64,000 nt of DNA. It comes from Microcoleus sp. FACHB-831. Its GTDB lineage: Bacteria > Cyanobacteriota > Cyanobacteriia > Cyanobacteriales > FACHB-T130. This document shows, piece after piece, positions 34,963 to 44,818 of this stretch. Below the pieces are notes generated by a model, which ran no database searches, was not told the DNA's origin, and saw nothing but the letters and a program-made list of their open reading frames with translations. Numbering within the stretch: position 1 is the first letter of the stretch; each line of letters opens with the position of its first letter. Location of the stretch: positions 1-64,000 of the forward strand of contig NZ_JACJON010000051.1 of the NCBI RefSeq assembly GCF_014695585.1. Direction: 5' to 3'. A program made the translations under genes and the position numbers.

Positions 34963-35826
34963 TTAAGTTGGTGGTAACTCTAAGGGAATTGCACCTAACA
35001 AACCCGTGCGAAAATCGTTCAACAACTGCCGCGCCGTGCGTTCCACATCTCCTTTATGACGATGAGCAGCCAAAGCTTGCAAATAGTCTTCACCAGTATG
35101 CGGCGTGGCGTCTAATCCGTAACGAGACTCTAAAGACTTTACCAACCACAAATCTGCATCTGGCGCGTTTAAATGTTTGAGCAAATCCACCAAAGTACCA
35201 GCGACTCGCTGATTGTCGTAAGATGCTTCACCGATATCGTCACAAATGGCTAATTTTAGGGCAGCGTCCTGATTGTCTAGCCTCCAAGGGATTATGCCTG
35301 GTGCGTCTAGTAGTTCTATTTCGTCAGATATTCTGATCCAGCGTAACTGTCGCGTTACGCCAGCACGACGGGCACTTTCTACTACTCTCTTACCCAATAA
35401 ACGATTAATTAGTGCTGATTTGCCCACATTGGGAAAGCCGATTACAACAGCGCGGACGGGACGGGGAAGCATGCCGCGATCGCAACGACGTTTATTCACC
35501 TCCCCCCCTGCTGCTTGCGCCGCTTTTGTCACAGCTACCACACCTTTGCCATGCTGGGCATCGGTGAAGTATGGCATCTCTCCTCGTTCTTTAAACCACT
35601 CCGTCCATATTTGCCTTACATGGGGAGGAATCATATCTACGCGGTTGAGTACCAACACTCTCGCTTTGCTACTCACCCACTCTCGTACTTGGGGATGGTT
35701 CGTTGCCAGAGGAATCCTGGCATCCCGTACTTCTAACACGACATCTACTCGCTTTAGCTGTTCTTTGAGTTCCTTCTCAGCTTTAGCGATATGACCTGGA
35801 TACCATTGAATCGGAGGAGTAGTCAT
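34963..35826 (-). CDS. rbgA: Ribosome biogenesis GTPase RbgA/YlqF
   Basis: A circularly permuted GTPase of 287 residues: G4 motif NRVD comes first, then G1 GFPNVGKSALIN, then G3 DAPG, the order typical of the YlqF/YawG family. The start WYPGHIAKAEKELKEQLKRVDVVLEVRDARIP is diagnostic of RbgA, which in Bacillus completes the 50S subunit. A short C-terminal helical domain follows. The short 107-base spacer to the universal stress gene holds tandem heptamer repeats. Confidence 0.93.
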   Translation of the reverse strand: MTTPPIQWYPGHIAKAEKELKEQLKRVDVVLEVRDARIPLATNHPQVREWVSSKARVLVLNRVDMIPPHVRQIWTEWFKERGEMPYFTDAQHGKGVVAVTKAAQAAGGEVNKRRCDRGMLPRPVRAVVIGFPNVGKSALINRLLGKRVVESARRAGVTRQLRWIRISDEIELLDAPGIIPWRLDNQDAALKLAICDDIGEASYDNQRVAGTLVDLLKHLNAPDADLWLVKSLESRYGLDATPHTGEDYLQALAAHRHKGDVERTARQLLNDFRTGLLGAIPLELPPT

Positions 35827-35880
35827 AGGATTTTAGATCTTAGATTTTAGATTTTAGATTTTAGATTTTATATGCAATCT
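35827..35880. repeat. TTAGATT heptamer tandem repeats
   Basis: At least five tandem TTTTAGA units lie directly upstream of the rbgA start codon, ending in an inverted copy (ATCTAAAAT) at 35877. They leave little room for a standard promoter, which would have to lie within or beyond the repeats. Confidence 0.85.
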
Positions 35881-35935
35881 AAAATTTAGAATCATCCCAG
35901 CGGAGAAACTCCGCCGGGGCAAAATCCAAAATTGA

Positions 35936-36349
35936 CTAAGGTACAACCAAAACAGGACAGGGGGACAGGTTGATTACTCGGCTGGTAACGCTGTCAGCAA
36001 GCCCTTCGTCAGTTAAACCCATTCCTCGCGTGCCCATAATAATTAAATCGGCGTCAATTTCATCGGCAACATCGCAGATGGCAAAGGCAGGTTTGCCCGT
36101 CTCCTCGCGGGTTTCAGCCTGGATGCCTTGCTGAGAAAAAATTGTCTGGGCAGTTGCAAGCAATTGGGCGATCGCTTCGTGCGACTTCATTGCATCTTCA
36201 CTGGATGACGCTTCCTCCTCAGCCGCTGGTTCTAGAACCGATAGCAGCACCAAGCGACTGCCATACTTTTGCACGATATTAACAACTACATCAGCTGCTT
36301 CACGAGATTCTCGACTTTGATCGACAGGAAACAAAACGGTTTTGAACAT
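35936..36349 (-). CDS. Universal stress protein (UspA family)
   Basis: From the ATG at 36349, which has GGAGG eight bases before it, the ~137-residue protein has the USP fold: TVLFPVDQSRESREAADVVV at the start, the ATP-binding loop LIIMGTRGMGLTDEGLADSVTSRVI, and the final strand CPVLVVP. The G-x2-G-x9-G-S/T ATP motif is partly kept, with Gly-Met-Gly and an acidic loop in place of the usual third glycine, so nucleotide binding is uncertain. The upstream-extended frame (20 codons) is not conserved-looking. Confidence 0.9.
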   Translation of the reverse strand: MFKTVLFPVDQSRESREAADVVVNIVQKYGSRLVLLSVLEPAAEEEASSSEDAMKSHEAIAQLLATAQTIFSQQGIQAETREETGKPAFAICDVADEIDADLIIMGTRGMGLTDEGLADSVTSRVINLSPCPVLVVP

Positions 36350-36526
36350 TGCACGCACCTCCGGGGCACTCACTCCGGTAAAATGTGGACGGCGCACAGC
36401 TAGATACAAGTTACCCTAACGAGTAGATTTAGTTTATCTAGCTTTTGAGAGAAAAAGGTTAAAGAACCTGTGACACGCCCTAGAGCGTGGCGATTAGAAA
36501 ACAGACGCAATTAGGAGGTATTTGCT

Positions 36527-37729
36527 GTGTCAAAGAAAACTGTAGCAAATTTATCGGCATCCGATCTATCCGGTAAACGGGTTCTGGTGCGGGCAGACTT
36601 CAACGTGCCCTTAGATGAGTCTGGCAATATTACAGACGATACTCGCATTCGGGCAGCTCTGCCAACAATTCAGGATCTTACCTCTAAAGGAGCTAAGGTC
36701 ATCCTTTGCAGCCACTTCGGGCGTCCCAAAGGCGTGGATGATAAACTGCGTCTGACGCCAGTCGCCAACCGCCTGTCTGAATTGCTGGGTTCGCAAGTTG
36801 TCAAGTGCGACGACTGCATTGGCGATGAAGTTGTCGCCAAGGTGGGGGCTATGCAAAATGGTCAGGTGGCGTTGCTGGAAAATGTCCGCTTCTACGCTGA
36901 AGAGGAGAAAAACGATCCGGACTTTGCCAAAAAGCTGGCTTCAGTTGCAGATTTGTACGTTAACGACGCTTTTGGGACTGCTCACCGCGCCCATGCTTCG
37001 ACAGAAGGCGTGACTCACCATCTCAGCCCTTCTGTGGCTGGATATTTGATTGAGAAAGAGCTGAAATATCTGCAAAGCGCGATTGAAGAACCCAAGCGCC
37101 CTCTAGCTGCTATTATCGGTGGCTCGAAGGTTTCTAGTAAGATTGGCGTGATTGAAACGCTGCTTGAGAAGTGCGATAAGCTGCTGCTGGGCGGTGGGAT
37201 GATTTTTACTTTCTACAAGGCTCGCGGGCTGAGTGTGGGTAAATCTTTGGTGGAAGAGGATAAGCTAGAACTGGCGAAGTCTTTGGAAGCTAAAGCTAAA
37301 GAGCGCGGCGTTGCTTTACTTTTGCCGACCGATGTGGTAGTTGCTGATAAGTTTGCGGCTGATGCAAATTCTCAAACTGTCAGCGTGGAAAGCATTCCCG
37401 ATGGCTGGATGGGTTTGGATATTGGCCCGGACTCGGTTAAAGTTTTCCAAGAGGCGCTTGCAGATTGCCAGACGGTGATTTGGAATGGCCCCATGGGCGT
37501 GTTCGAGTTTGATAAGTTTGCTGCTGGTACGGAAGCGATCGCGCACACTCTCGCAGAAATCAGCAAAAAGGGCGCTACCACCATTATTGGGGGGGGAGAC
37601 TCTGTAGCAGCAGTCGAAAAAGTGGGACTTGCCGATCAAATGAGCCACATTTCTACTGGCGGTGGCGCTAGTTTGGAGTTGCTAGAAGGCAAGGAACTCC
37701 CCGGAATTGCGGCTTTGAACGACGCTTAA
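36527..37729 (+). CDS. pgk: Phosphoglycerate kinase
   Basis: Interconverts 1,3-bisphosphoglycerate and 3-phosphoglycerate in glycolysis and the Calvin cycle. The 400-residue protein has the signature [16 protein letters not shown], the substrate loop [29 protein letters not shown], the nucleotide site [15 protein letters not shown] and the C-terminal [25 protein letters not shown]. The start is a GTG with AGGAGG upstream. It is monocistronic and closed by a stem-loop at 37776. Confidence 0.97.
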   Translation: MSKKTVANLSASDLSGKRVLVRADFNVPLDESGNITDDTRIRAALPTIQDLTSKGAKVILCSHFGRPKGVDDKLRLTPVANRLSELLGSQVVKCDDCIGDEVVAKVGAMQNGQVALLENVRFYAEEEKNDPDFAKKLASVADLYVNDAFGTAHRAHASTEGVTHHLSPSVAGYLIEKELKYLQSAIEEPKRPLAAIIGGSKVSSKIGVIETLLEKCDKLLLGGGMIFTFYKARGLSVGKSLVEEDKLELAKSLEAKAKERGVALLLPTDVVVADKFAADANSQTVSVESIPDGWMGLDIGPDSVKVFQEALADCQTVIWNGPMGVFEFDKFAAGTEAIAHTLAEISKKGATTIIGGGDSVAAVEKVGLADQMSHISTGGGASLELLEGKELPGIAALNDA

Positions 37730-37775
37730 TCAGTACGTTGCTAAAGGTGGGCGGTGTCCACCATACGAATTATAC

Positions 37776-37812
37776 AAACCGGGTTTCTTGATATTGGCAA
37801 GGAACCCGGTTT
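37776..37812 (+). terminator. Terminator of pgk
   Basis: A 14-bp stem (AAACCGGGTTTCTT with AAGGAACCCGGTTT, one G-T wobble) and a 9-base loop, followed by ATTGTTTCTT. Hairpins of this type also occur as dispersed elements in cyanobacteria. Confidence 0.8.
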
Positions 37813-37885
37813 ATTGTTTCTTCCCTCTTGCTGATGTTAGAAAGGAGGAGTGTCTCCTCACTTACACGTTCAGGAAGGTTGGGTT

Positions 37886-39322
37886 GTGCTGGAATCTGGA
37901 CAAGTATTGTGCGTTCGCGAAGGGTCTCCCGAGGAGCATCGCTATCAGCTGCAACAACAATTAGGGCATAATTCTGGGCGTCAAACTTGGCTAGCTCTCG
38001 ATTTGGCAACAGAACCCCCCGAATCTGTAATCGTCAAGTTATTGGCGTTTAACCCGCAAATGCAGTGGGATGATTTCAAGCTTTTTGAGCGCGAAGCTCA
38101 AGTTTTAAAAAATCTTAACCATCCCCGAATTCCCCGCTATCGCGATTATTTTTCCCTGGATAAGCAGAAGGGTGCGGGATTGTGTTGGTTTGGACTGGTA
38201 CAAGATTATATTCCTGGTGCTTCCCTTCAACAGTTATTGAAGGAAGGTAGGCGATTTACAGAAGCACAAGTGAGAGCGATCGCGCTGTCTGTTCTAAATA
38301 TTTTAATTTATCTTCACGAACTTAGTCCCCCCCTGCTTCACCGCGACATCAAGCCAAGCAATCTAATTTTAGGTAGCGACAAAGAAATTTATTTAGTTGA
38401 TTTCGGCGCAGTTCAGAACCAAGCAGCCAAAGAAGGGGTTACTTTTACTGTCGTGGGAACCAGTGGTTATGCACCTTTAGAACAATTTTGGGGAAGAGCG
38501 GTTCCAGCATCAGATTTATATGCATTAGGAGCAACTTTAATTCATTTATTAACGGGTACTTCACCAGGAAATTTACCTTGTAAGGATTTGCGTATTCAGT
38601 TTAGGGATAAAGTGAGTTTGAATTCCAATTTAATTAGCTGGATTGAAGCGTTAACCGAGCCAGATTTAGACAGAAGATTTAGTAGTGCGAGGGAAGCGAT
38701 AGAAGCACTGAAAACAGGGAGAGCGATCGCGTCTGTTCCCCTATACCAAATTTCTCAGCCTGCTAAAACTCGCGTCCAGCTATCAAAGTCTCCAGAGCGT
38801 TTAAAAATAAAGATACCTGGAGGGGGCGCGATCGCGCTGTTCAAGTTCATTATCTCGTCCATTTCCTCCTTTGGTAAATTTATTATTCTCGCCAGCTCCT
38901 GGATAAATTTATTAGCATTAAGTTTGTTAATAATTATGCTGTTATTTATCCTATTTTTAGTTATTACTCACTATTATTACATATTTCCAATAGTGCTAGT
39001 GATACTAGGTATCATTGGTTTGTTATGGACAGGGGTAGTCAGAGAGTTAAATAAAGTGCCTTTATTGCAGTTTCCGCGCTTAACTTCCTTGAGCGAATAT
39101 TCTCTCAATTTGGATAGAGACAAGTTCACAATTGAACGGAGGCTGTTTGGTTTTTGCTACCTGCGTCATTTTGGAAAAACCCCACATATCCAGGAAGTTA
39201 AACAGATTTTTTTTAAAGAGCTAAGTTTTCAAACATTGATGCTGGAATATAATTTTGGTCAGCAATTGACTGAAACAGAACGTAAGTGGTTGGCTGAAGA
39301 AATCCGAAACTGGCTTACTTAA
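37886..39322 (+). CDS. Membrane-anchored serine/threonine protein kinase (array member 1)
   Basis: The GTG at 37886 is chosen because AGGAAGG lies seven bases upstream and it aligns with the start of the next kinase; an upstream GTG at 37850 is also in frame. The Hanks-type kinase domain (about 10-265) has a Lys in VIVKLLAF, catalytic HRDIKPSNL, DFGAVQ and the APE-like YAPLEQFWG. Two adjacent hydrophobic segments follow (about 335-400), then a 90-residue C-terminal domain (YSLNLDRDKFTIERRLFG...). It is the only intact member of a three-unit tandem array. Confidence 0.9.
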   Translation: MLESGQVLCVREGSPEEHRYQLQQQLGHNSGRQTWLALDLATEPPESVIVKLLAFNPQMQWDDFKLFEREAQVLKNLNHPRIPRYRDYFSLDKQKGAGLCWFGLVQDYIPGASLQQLLKEGRRFTEAQVRAIALSVLNILIYLHELSPPLLHRDIKPSNLILGSDKEIYLVDFGAVQNQAAKEGVTFTVVGTSGYAPLEQFWGRAVPASDLYALGATLIHLLTGTSPGNLPCKDLRIQFRDKVSLNSNLISWIEALTEPDLDRRFSSAREAIEALKTGRAIASVPLYQISQPAKTRVQLSKSPERLKIKIPGGGAIALFKFIISSISSFGKFIILASSWINLLALSLLIIMLLFILFLVITHYYYIFPIVLVILGIIGLLWTGVVRELNKVPLLQFPRLTSLSEYSLNLDRDKFTIERRLFGFCYLRHFGKTPHIQEVKQIFFKELSFQTLMLEYNFGQQLTETERKWLAEEIRNWLT

Positions 39323-39435
39323 ACAGCAGCTAATAAGTAGTAAATGATAGTGGCAATTACTACATCAATGCCCGCACGAACTACAAAGTTAGTTGTGTTA
39401 TTTTGGAAAATATCAACTGGAGAAATAAATAAGAT

Positions 39436-40750
39436 ATGCTGCAAACAGAACAAATCTTACAAGGACGCTATCAATTAAAACAACAGCTAGGGCAAAATGC
39501 GGGGCGTCAAACTTGGCTAGCAGAAGATTTACAAGCACAACCCCCAGAACAGGTAGTTGTGAAGCTGTTAGCTTTTAATCCCCAAATGCAGTGGGAAGAA
39601 CTCAAGCTATTTGAACGCGAAGCCCAAATTCTGGAAAATATCAACCATTCCCGAATTCCCAAGTATCGAGATTATTTTTCAGTCGAACAACTGGAAGATT
39701 CAGAATTGCCTTGGTTTGGCTTAGTGCAGGAATATATCCCCGGTTCATCCTTGCAGCAATTGCTAGATGAAGGCAAGAAATTCACAGAACAGCAGGCAAG
39801 TTATCTAGCAGCAGACATCCTAGAAATTCTGATTTATTTGCACGAATCTATTCCCCCAGTGCTGCACCGGGATATCAAGCCAAGTAACATAATTTTAGGT
39901 AAAGATAAACATTTCTATCTAGTAGATTTTGGTGCAGTTCAAGACAAAGCTGCATCAGAAGGCGCCACTTTCACCGTAGTTGGAACTAACGGCTACGCGC
40001 CGCCAGAACAATTTTGGGGGAAAGCAGTTCCAGCTTCAGATTTGTATGCACTGGGAGCTACTTTAATTCACTTGCTGACTGGCACAACCCCCGCAGATTT
40101 GCCGCAGCAAAATATGCGAATTCAATTTGCCGATAAAGTTAGCGTTAATCCTAATTTCTTAAGTTGGATTGAAAAACTCACTTTGCCTGCACCAGAAAGA
40201 AGATTTAGCACGGCGCGTGAGGCACTTGCAGCTTGGCAAAGTGCGAACAAGCCTCTAGAAATAGCCCCTGTGCCTGCTGAGAATTCAGTAAATTATGGTC
40301 GTCTAGCTTTATTCGCTGTGCTACCACTGCTTGTTGTTGGTGGTGTAGGTGCTGCATTCTTTTTAGCAATCACAAGCGAAAACATATGTTGGAAGTATGA
40401 ACCGGGCGTAGCAAGCTTACTTTCTAGAAAAAAGTGCTTTTTCTAATTCGCTTTCAGCATTAGGAGTTGGCATAAATAATCAGACAAAAAGCTTCACTTA
40501 TTCAACTCACACAACTGGTAAGGTTGCCTTTAATTACGGTATATCTCGGAAAGATAATCTCAAGAGCTACGTCGGGGCTGTTTTTCTAGTAAAAGTGCCT
40601 AGTGAGATAGATCGAAATGCTGCCAATAAGGAAATGACGCCAATAGCAATTATGTGTGAAGCTGATTCGCGTGGTACAACTAGACCCGCAGATCCAATTT
40701 ATAACAACGGTGAGCCAGCCTGTGGCTCTGGGACAAAAATGATGAAATAA
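39436..40750 (+). pseudogene. Kinase-pilin-like fusion broken by a frameshift and a stop codon (array member 2)
   Basis: The kinase domain (K43, HRD with D146, DFG with D164) is intact and very close to array member 1, followed by a membrane helix (about 286-307). The frame then ends at 40446 in a nonsense tail. In the next reading frame (offset by one) from 40373 the sequence AKTYVGSMNRA continues, hits TAG at 40409, and then reads QAYFLEKSAFSNSLSALGVG to a stop at 40750. Together this is the type IV pilin-like G/H domain (YVGxMNRAQQAYYLE...), so the original gene encoded a kinase with an external pilin-like domain. One indel before 40373 and one CAG-to-TAG change at 40409 disable it. Confidence 0.8.
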
Positions 40751-40772
40751 ATGTCCTCTTTTTGGTGGTGGT

Positions 40773-40896
40773 GAGGTGGAATGGGACGAGCTTAAACTTT
40801 TTGAGCGGTAAGCGCAGGTTCTAAAACAATTGAATCATCCCCGGATTCCACAGTATAGGGATGATTTTAGTATTGACTTGTGTGGTTCGGTTTAGA
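40773..40896 (+). pseudogene. Third kinase remnant (array member 3)
   Basis: A single frame reads VEWDELKLFER, a TAA at 40809, then AQVLKQLNHPRIPQYRDDFSID. This matches residues about 50-85 of the two kinases upstream (QWDDFKLFEREAQVLKNLNHPRIPRYRDYFS), with GAA changed to TAA. After it, LC and an out-of-frame WFGL can be traced before the sequence merges with the 3' end of the next gene on the opposite strand. Only about 40 residues remain, so a deletion has removed the rest. Confidence 0.75.
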
Positions 40897-43126
40897 TTTT
40901 GACAGCATCAGCAACTAGGGGAACAGTAGTATTAACCAAAGACAACAGGGGGCCAGTTTGCTCCTGTCCGTTAGTAGCTAAATCGCTGTGGCAAAGATAA
41001 ACTCGCTCTCCCACTCTCCCCAGCAAATCTCGCAAAATCCTCTCCAATCGTTCCTTATCGGCGATCGCAATATCTTCCTCAGTCCAAGGACGACCCGACC
41101 ACTCCTTAAGAAACAAGTTAGCACCGAAGAGAGTAGCTGCACCGCCTTTTGACCAAAGCGGCGAACCTGCATCCAGCCAAAATTGCCAGCGATGGAAGCG
41201 ACGAGAAGCGCGGTATTGAAAGATTGTTGCCAGGGTGACAGCGCGGCTTGAAGGGCCAATTGGTCTTACGGGGTAAGGGTTGGCGGTGACAGTACCGCGA
41301 CGCAGTAACTGAATAAACCTGCCAATGGTAGTGTGGGCTGGGTTATCCTCGCTTCCTGATTCTGGCTGAGAACGATTGCTCTGTCTTAGTCTGCCATCAA
41401 TTTCCCAGTAGTGTTGGGCGGTTTCCATCAATTCGCGCAAAGCTGCTATTTGATCGTAGGGAAGATTGCTGCCATTCCATAAAAACTTCTGAATCGCCCG
41501 GTCTAGTAAAGCAACGCAAGAGGGAATGAGACGCTGTTCTTGCTGCTGACGCTGCACTTCCAACCACTGCAAAATATCCTCGTAGGCAGCGGTTGCACGA
41601 TGCCCTAGTCTATCCCAACGAGGAAAGGCTGTTGGCGGTAGCAAGCGGGGCATTTCTGGATCTGGTGCATAGCAGTAATCTGCTAGCAAACCCGCCCGCA
41701 CTGGGTCGATGGCGGGTGATTGGGAGTCGGGAATCGCGGCTTCAGAGTTGGAACTTAACATTTCCCAGTCGCCCGCCGCCAGTCGCCAGTCCCGCTGACT
41801 GCTGAGGACGACTAGCATTTCTGCGATCGCATCTCTGTCTGCAAGTCTCCCCAATCCTGGATAAACTAGAGCCACTAAGGTCAGCAGCGCTCGAATTGTT
41901 GGCGAACTAATTAAAGGGCGCTGGTCGTTTAGCGACTCGACTGGTATTCCCTTGTCGGCCAAGATGTCTACTAGGGTATAACGAGCGATCGCATCCAAAC
42001 CCGGTGCAATTATGGCAATTTCTTGAGGTTGCACCTGTCCTGATTGCACCGCCTCGATAATTACTTCAGCAGTTTGCCTCAAGAGTTGAGCGCGGGAAGT
42101 GCTTTGCACCAACTGTACTCTATCGTCGGGCAATGGCTCCAGAAACATCGGTTCGTTTACCATCTGCACCACCTGTTCCCCCAGCGTATCTCCCAGAGAA
42201 CTCAGCGGTCTAGCAGTCAGCCTTTCTACCTGACACCGCCACTCCAGACCTGCCATATAATTTGGGTCAGCGTTCAAACCCAAGCGCACTGCGCCGTCGA
42301 TATTGTAGGTAAACGCCCCAACTGCTCCCCCATCGAGAAAGAAGTCAAATAAATCTCTCGCTATTGCTGGGTAATCATCTACATCATCAGCTAAGACAGC
42401 AAAGTAGCGACTCCTCAAATGCTGCTGATATTTTGCATCTGGTAGCAGGTGACGCCAATACAGTTCGCAAATAATCCCGTAAGTCAGCAATCCCCTTTCC
42501 AGACACCATTGCCGCCATTGACCCAGAACAAGCCCGACTAATTCCCAGTCTAGCTGCGTCTCGCTCTCCTCTGCTTCGTGGTTTTGACCCTCTTGTAGAA
42601 TACTGGCAACATCCTCAAGCGGCGTCCCGCTAAGTGCTGCTAGCTGCAACAAATCCAAAAGGCGGCGAACTAAACGATAGTCGCTCATTCCAGTCTGTTG
42701 CAGGCTTCCTTGTTCTAGCTGCGGACTCCAAAACCTAGTCGCCAACTCCTGTTCGGTTTCCGGACGCAGCCGCAGTGGAAACTGTGCCCTTAGATTCAAT
42801 TTTTGAATCAAGAGGGGCCAAAATAGCAGCACTTCGTCTTGAAAAAAACCCAAAGGCGTTTTAGAAATAACAGGATATCGCCCCTCGCTCGCAATAGCTA
42901 GCCTGTCCGCCAAATCGCGTCGGTTATCATCGTTGGCGGCAAAGACTAATATCTCTTGTGCTTGCCTGGAACGTTGCTCTATGTTTTTGGCTTGGGGAAA
43001 TATTGCCCCATTTTCTGCTTGCCTTTGACGTTTTCTCCCTTGCAGCAAATGGCAAAATCGATCCACGAGGCGAGTTGTCTTGCCACTGCGAGTTGGCCCA
43101 GCAATCCAAATCGAATCAAAAAGCAC
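40892..43126 (-). CDS. SF1 helicase-like P-loop protein (cyanobacterial 'recombinase family')
   Basis: The 744-residue protein starts at a GTG after AGGATGAT and has a Walker A GPTRSGKTTRL at residues about 9-18, followed by blocks that resemble the UvrD/AddB fold: ILVFAANDDNRRDLADRL, YFAVLADDVDDYP (a Walker-B-like acid pair) and EIAIIAPGLDAIARYTLVDILADKGIPVE. The canonical helicase motifs are poorly kept and no nuclease motif is evident, so it may be a DNA-binding or structural relative. Its 3' end overlaps the last bases of the kinase remnant. Function unknown. Confidence 0.7.
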   Translation of the reverse strand: MLFDSIWIAGPTRSGKTTRLVDRFCHLLQGRKRQRQAENGAIFPQAKNIEQRSRQAQEILVFAANDDNRRDLADRLAIASEGRYPVISKTPLGFFQDEVLLFWPLLIQKLNLRAQFPLRLRPETEQELATRFWSPQLEQGSLQQTGMSDYRLVRRLLDLLQLAALSGTPLEDVASILQEGQNHEAEESETQLDWELVGLVLGQWRQWCLERGLLTYGIICELYWRHLLPDAKYQQHLRSRYFAVLADDVDDYPAIARDLFDFFLDGGAVGAFTYNIDGAVRLGLNADPNYMAGLEWRCQVERLTARPLSSLGDTLGEQVVQMVNEPMFLEPLPDDRVQLVQSTSRAQLLRQTAEVIIEAVQSGQVQPQEIAIIAPGLDAIARYTLVDILADKGIPVESLNDQRPLISSPTIRALLTLVALVYPGLGRLADRDAIAEMLVVLSSQRDWRLAAGDWEMLSSNSEAAIPDSQSPAIDPVRAGLLADYCYAPDPEMPRLLPPTAFPRWDRLGHRATAAYEDILQWLEVQRQQQEQRLIPSCVALLDRAIQKFLWNGSNLPYDQIAALRELMETAQHYWEIDGRLRQSNRSQPESGSEDNPAHTTIGRFIQLLRRGTVTANPYPVRPIGPSSRAVTLATIFQYRASRRFHRWQFWLDAGSPLWSKGGAATLFGANLFLKEWSGRPWTEEDIAIADKERLERILRDLLGRVGERVYLCHSDLATNGQEQTGPLLSLVNTTVPLVADAVKI

Positions 43127-43453
43127 GGATCATCCTATTGTGAATTTGTTAATATACCACTTACAAACCTGAGTGTTAAGATTTGTCAAACTCTCTCTTG
43201 CCCGAAGTGCGATCGCTATACTTTCTTTTCTTCCATATCGCTCGTCGCTGAACGATCAATTTACTGTCTGGTTTAATTATAAATTATCTACCCCAAGGAA
43301 GATGCGTTATACTGAGTCCACCTTTTAAGAAAATACATCTGGCATATGTAGCGAGTTCATGCGATCGCCAAGCCGAGATGTACTATCGTCGGCTCCTCCG
43401 TTACCCCTTGTGTTTTAGCATTAGTCTCTTAAAATATCGGGTCTGTTCGTACC
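43127..43453. other. Divergent promoter region between the helicase-like gene and pcxA
   Basis: No gene is visible in these 327 bases. They must carry the promoters of both flanking genes, which start at 43126 (leftward) and 43454 (rightward). Confidence 0.5.
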
Positions 43454-44818
43454 ATGAAAAACACTTTTTTTACACAAATAGAATCCTACCTGCGGCAGGC
43501 AAATCAGTGGTATTTAGAAACTCCAGAGCGATCGCTAGATCAAGCTTATAAAGCCGCTTTAAAAATTAAATCGATTGAAGATGAACATTTCGGCGGTAAA
43601 AAAATATCTGCTGCCCATAGCGAATACGGCGAGAGCGTAATTTCATATTTTAAATCAGACCTGGATAAATACTTAAAGACTGCAAAACTTAGAGTTGCCG
43701 AATTTAAGCTCAGTCGTTCTATTCTCAACATTGCCGACCAGAATATTAATAGAAGAGAAGTAGATAGAATAGCAAACACTAACCCTAACTATTCATTACA
43801 AATCAGAGAAGATCCCTCAGTTACTATAGAGAAATTAAATTTTATTGATACAATTTTACAAAAATACAGCATTAACGAAGCTACCAAGATATCCTCAGCC
43901 TTAGTTGCCATACCGAACCAAACACCTGTTGTAATTGAGCGCGAGCGAATAGAGCAAAACGGCGCGATCGCCAGCTCAACTTCATCTATAAAAAGTATAG
44001 CGGGTGATGAGGATAAAGTTTTTGAGAAAACGGGTGTCTTGCCCAGATCGATCTTGGGAACGATTAATCGAATCCAGCAAGAATTAGATCCAAAATCAGA
44101 AGAACAAATTCTTCAAAACTATCGCAAGTCTAAATTAAAAACAGTAGTTTCTATTAGGTTTATATTACTTTTAATTCTTGTACCTCTGTTGTTTCAGCAG
44201 GTATCAAAAGCCTTCTTAGTAGGGCCAATTGTTGATAAATATAGAAATGATGAAAAAACGGAAATTTTCCTAAATGTTAACTTGGAAGAAGAAGCCCTCG
44301 TAGAACTGGAACGGTTTGAAAAACAATTACAATTTAGAAGCTTGATTGGGTTGATGCCCGAACTCGGTAAAGAGGAAAAAGAAGAGCAAATCAAGGAAAA
44401 AGCCGAAGAACTAAAAGAGGAATATCGTCAAAGAAGTGCCGATGCCATTAAAAATGTTTTTGCTGACATAGCGGCAGTAGCTGCATTTTGTGGAATTATA
44501 TTGACCCGCAAAAGAGACATCGAAGTTTTGAAATCTTTTATGGATGATGTTGTCTATGGGCTGAGTGACAGCGCTAAGGCTTTTATCATCATTTTGTTTA
44601 CCGATGTGTTTGTGGGATTCCACTCGCCGCACGGATGGGAAGTAATTCTCGAAGGTATATCGAAGCACTTAGGATTGCCGGAAAATAGAGAATTTATCTT
44701 TTTGTTTATCGCCACGTTTCCAGTAATTTTGGACACGATGTTTAAATATTGGATTTTCCGGTACTTGAACAGAATTTCGCCTTCAGCGGTGGCAACTTAT
44801 AGAAATATGAATGAATAA
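43454..44818 (+). CDS. pcxA: Proton extrusion protein PcxA (CotA/CemA family)
   Basis: The homologue of Synechocystis PcxA and chloroplast CemA, required for light-driven proton release that supports CO2 uptake. The 454-residue protein has a long soluble N-domain (SYLRQANQWYLETPERSLDQAYKAALKIKSIED) and four hydrophobic segments in the C-terminal half: FILLLILVPLLFQQVSKAFLV, IAAVAAFCGIILT, KAFIIILFTDVFVGFHSPHGWE and FLFIATFPVILDTMFKYWIF. The HSPHGWE and SPSAVATYRNMNE motifs are diagnostic of the family. Starts at an ATG after a GTACC segment with a weak ribosome site. Confidence 0.95.
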   Translation: MKNTFFTQIESYLRQANQWYLETPERSLDQAYKAALKIKSIEDEHFGGKKISAAHSEYGESVISYFKSDLDKYLKTAKLRVAEFKLSRSILNIADQNINRREVDRIANTNPNYSLQIREDPSVTIEKLNFIDTILQKYSINEATKISSALVAIPNQTPVVIERERIEQNGAIASSTSSIKSIAGDEDKVFEKTGVLPRSILGTINRIQQELDPKSEEQILQNYRKSKLKTVVSIRFILLLILVPLLFQQVSKAFLVGPIVDKYRNDEKTEIFLNVNLEEEALVELERFEKQLQFRSLIGLMPELGKEEKEEQIKEKAEELKEEYRQRSADAIKNVFADIAAVAAFCGIILTRKRDIEVLKSFMDDVVYGLSDSAKAFIIILFTDVFVGFHSPHGWEVILEGISKHLGLPENREFIFLFIATFPVILDTMFKYWIFRYLNRISPSAVATYRNMNE

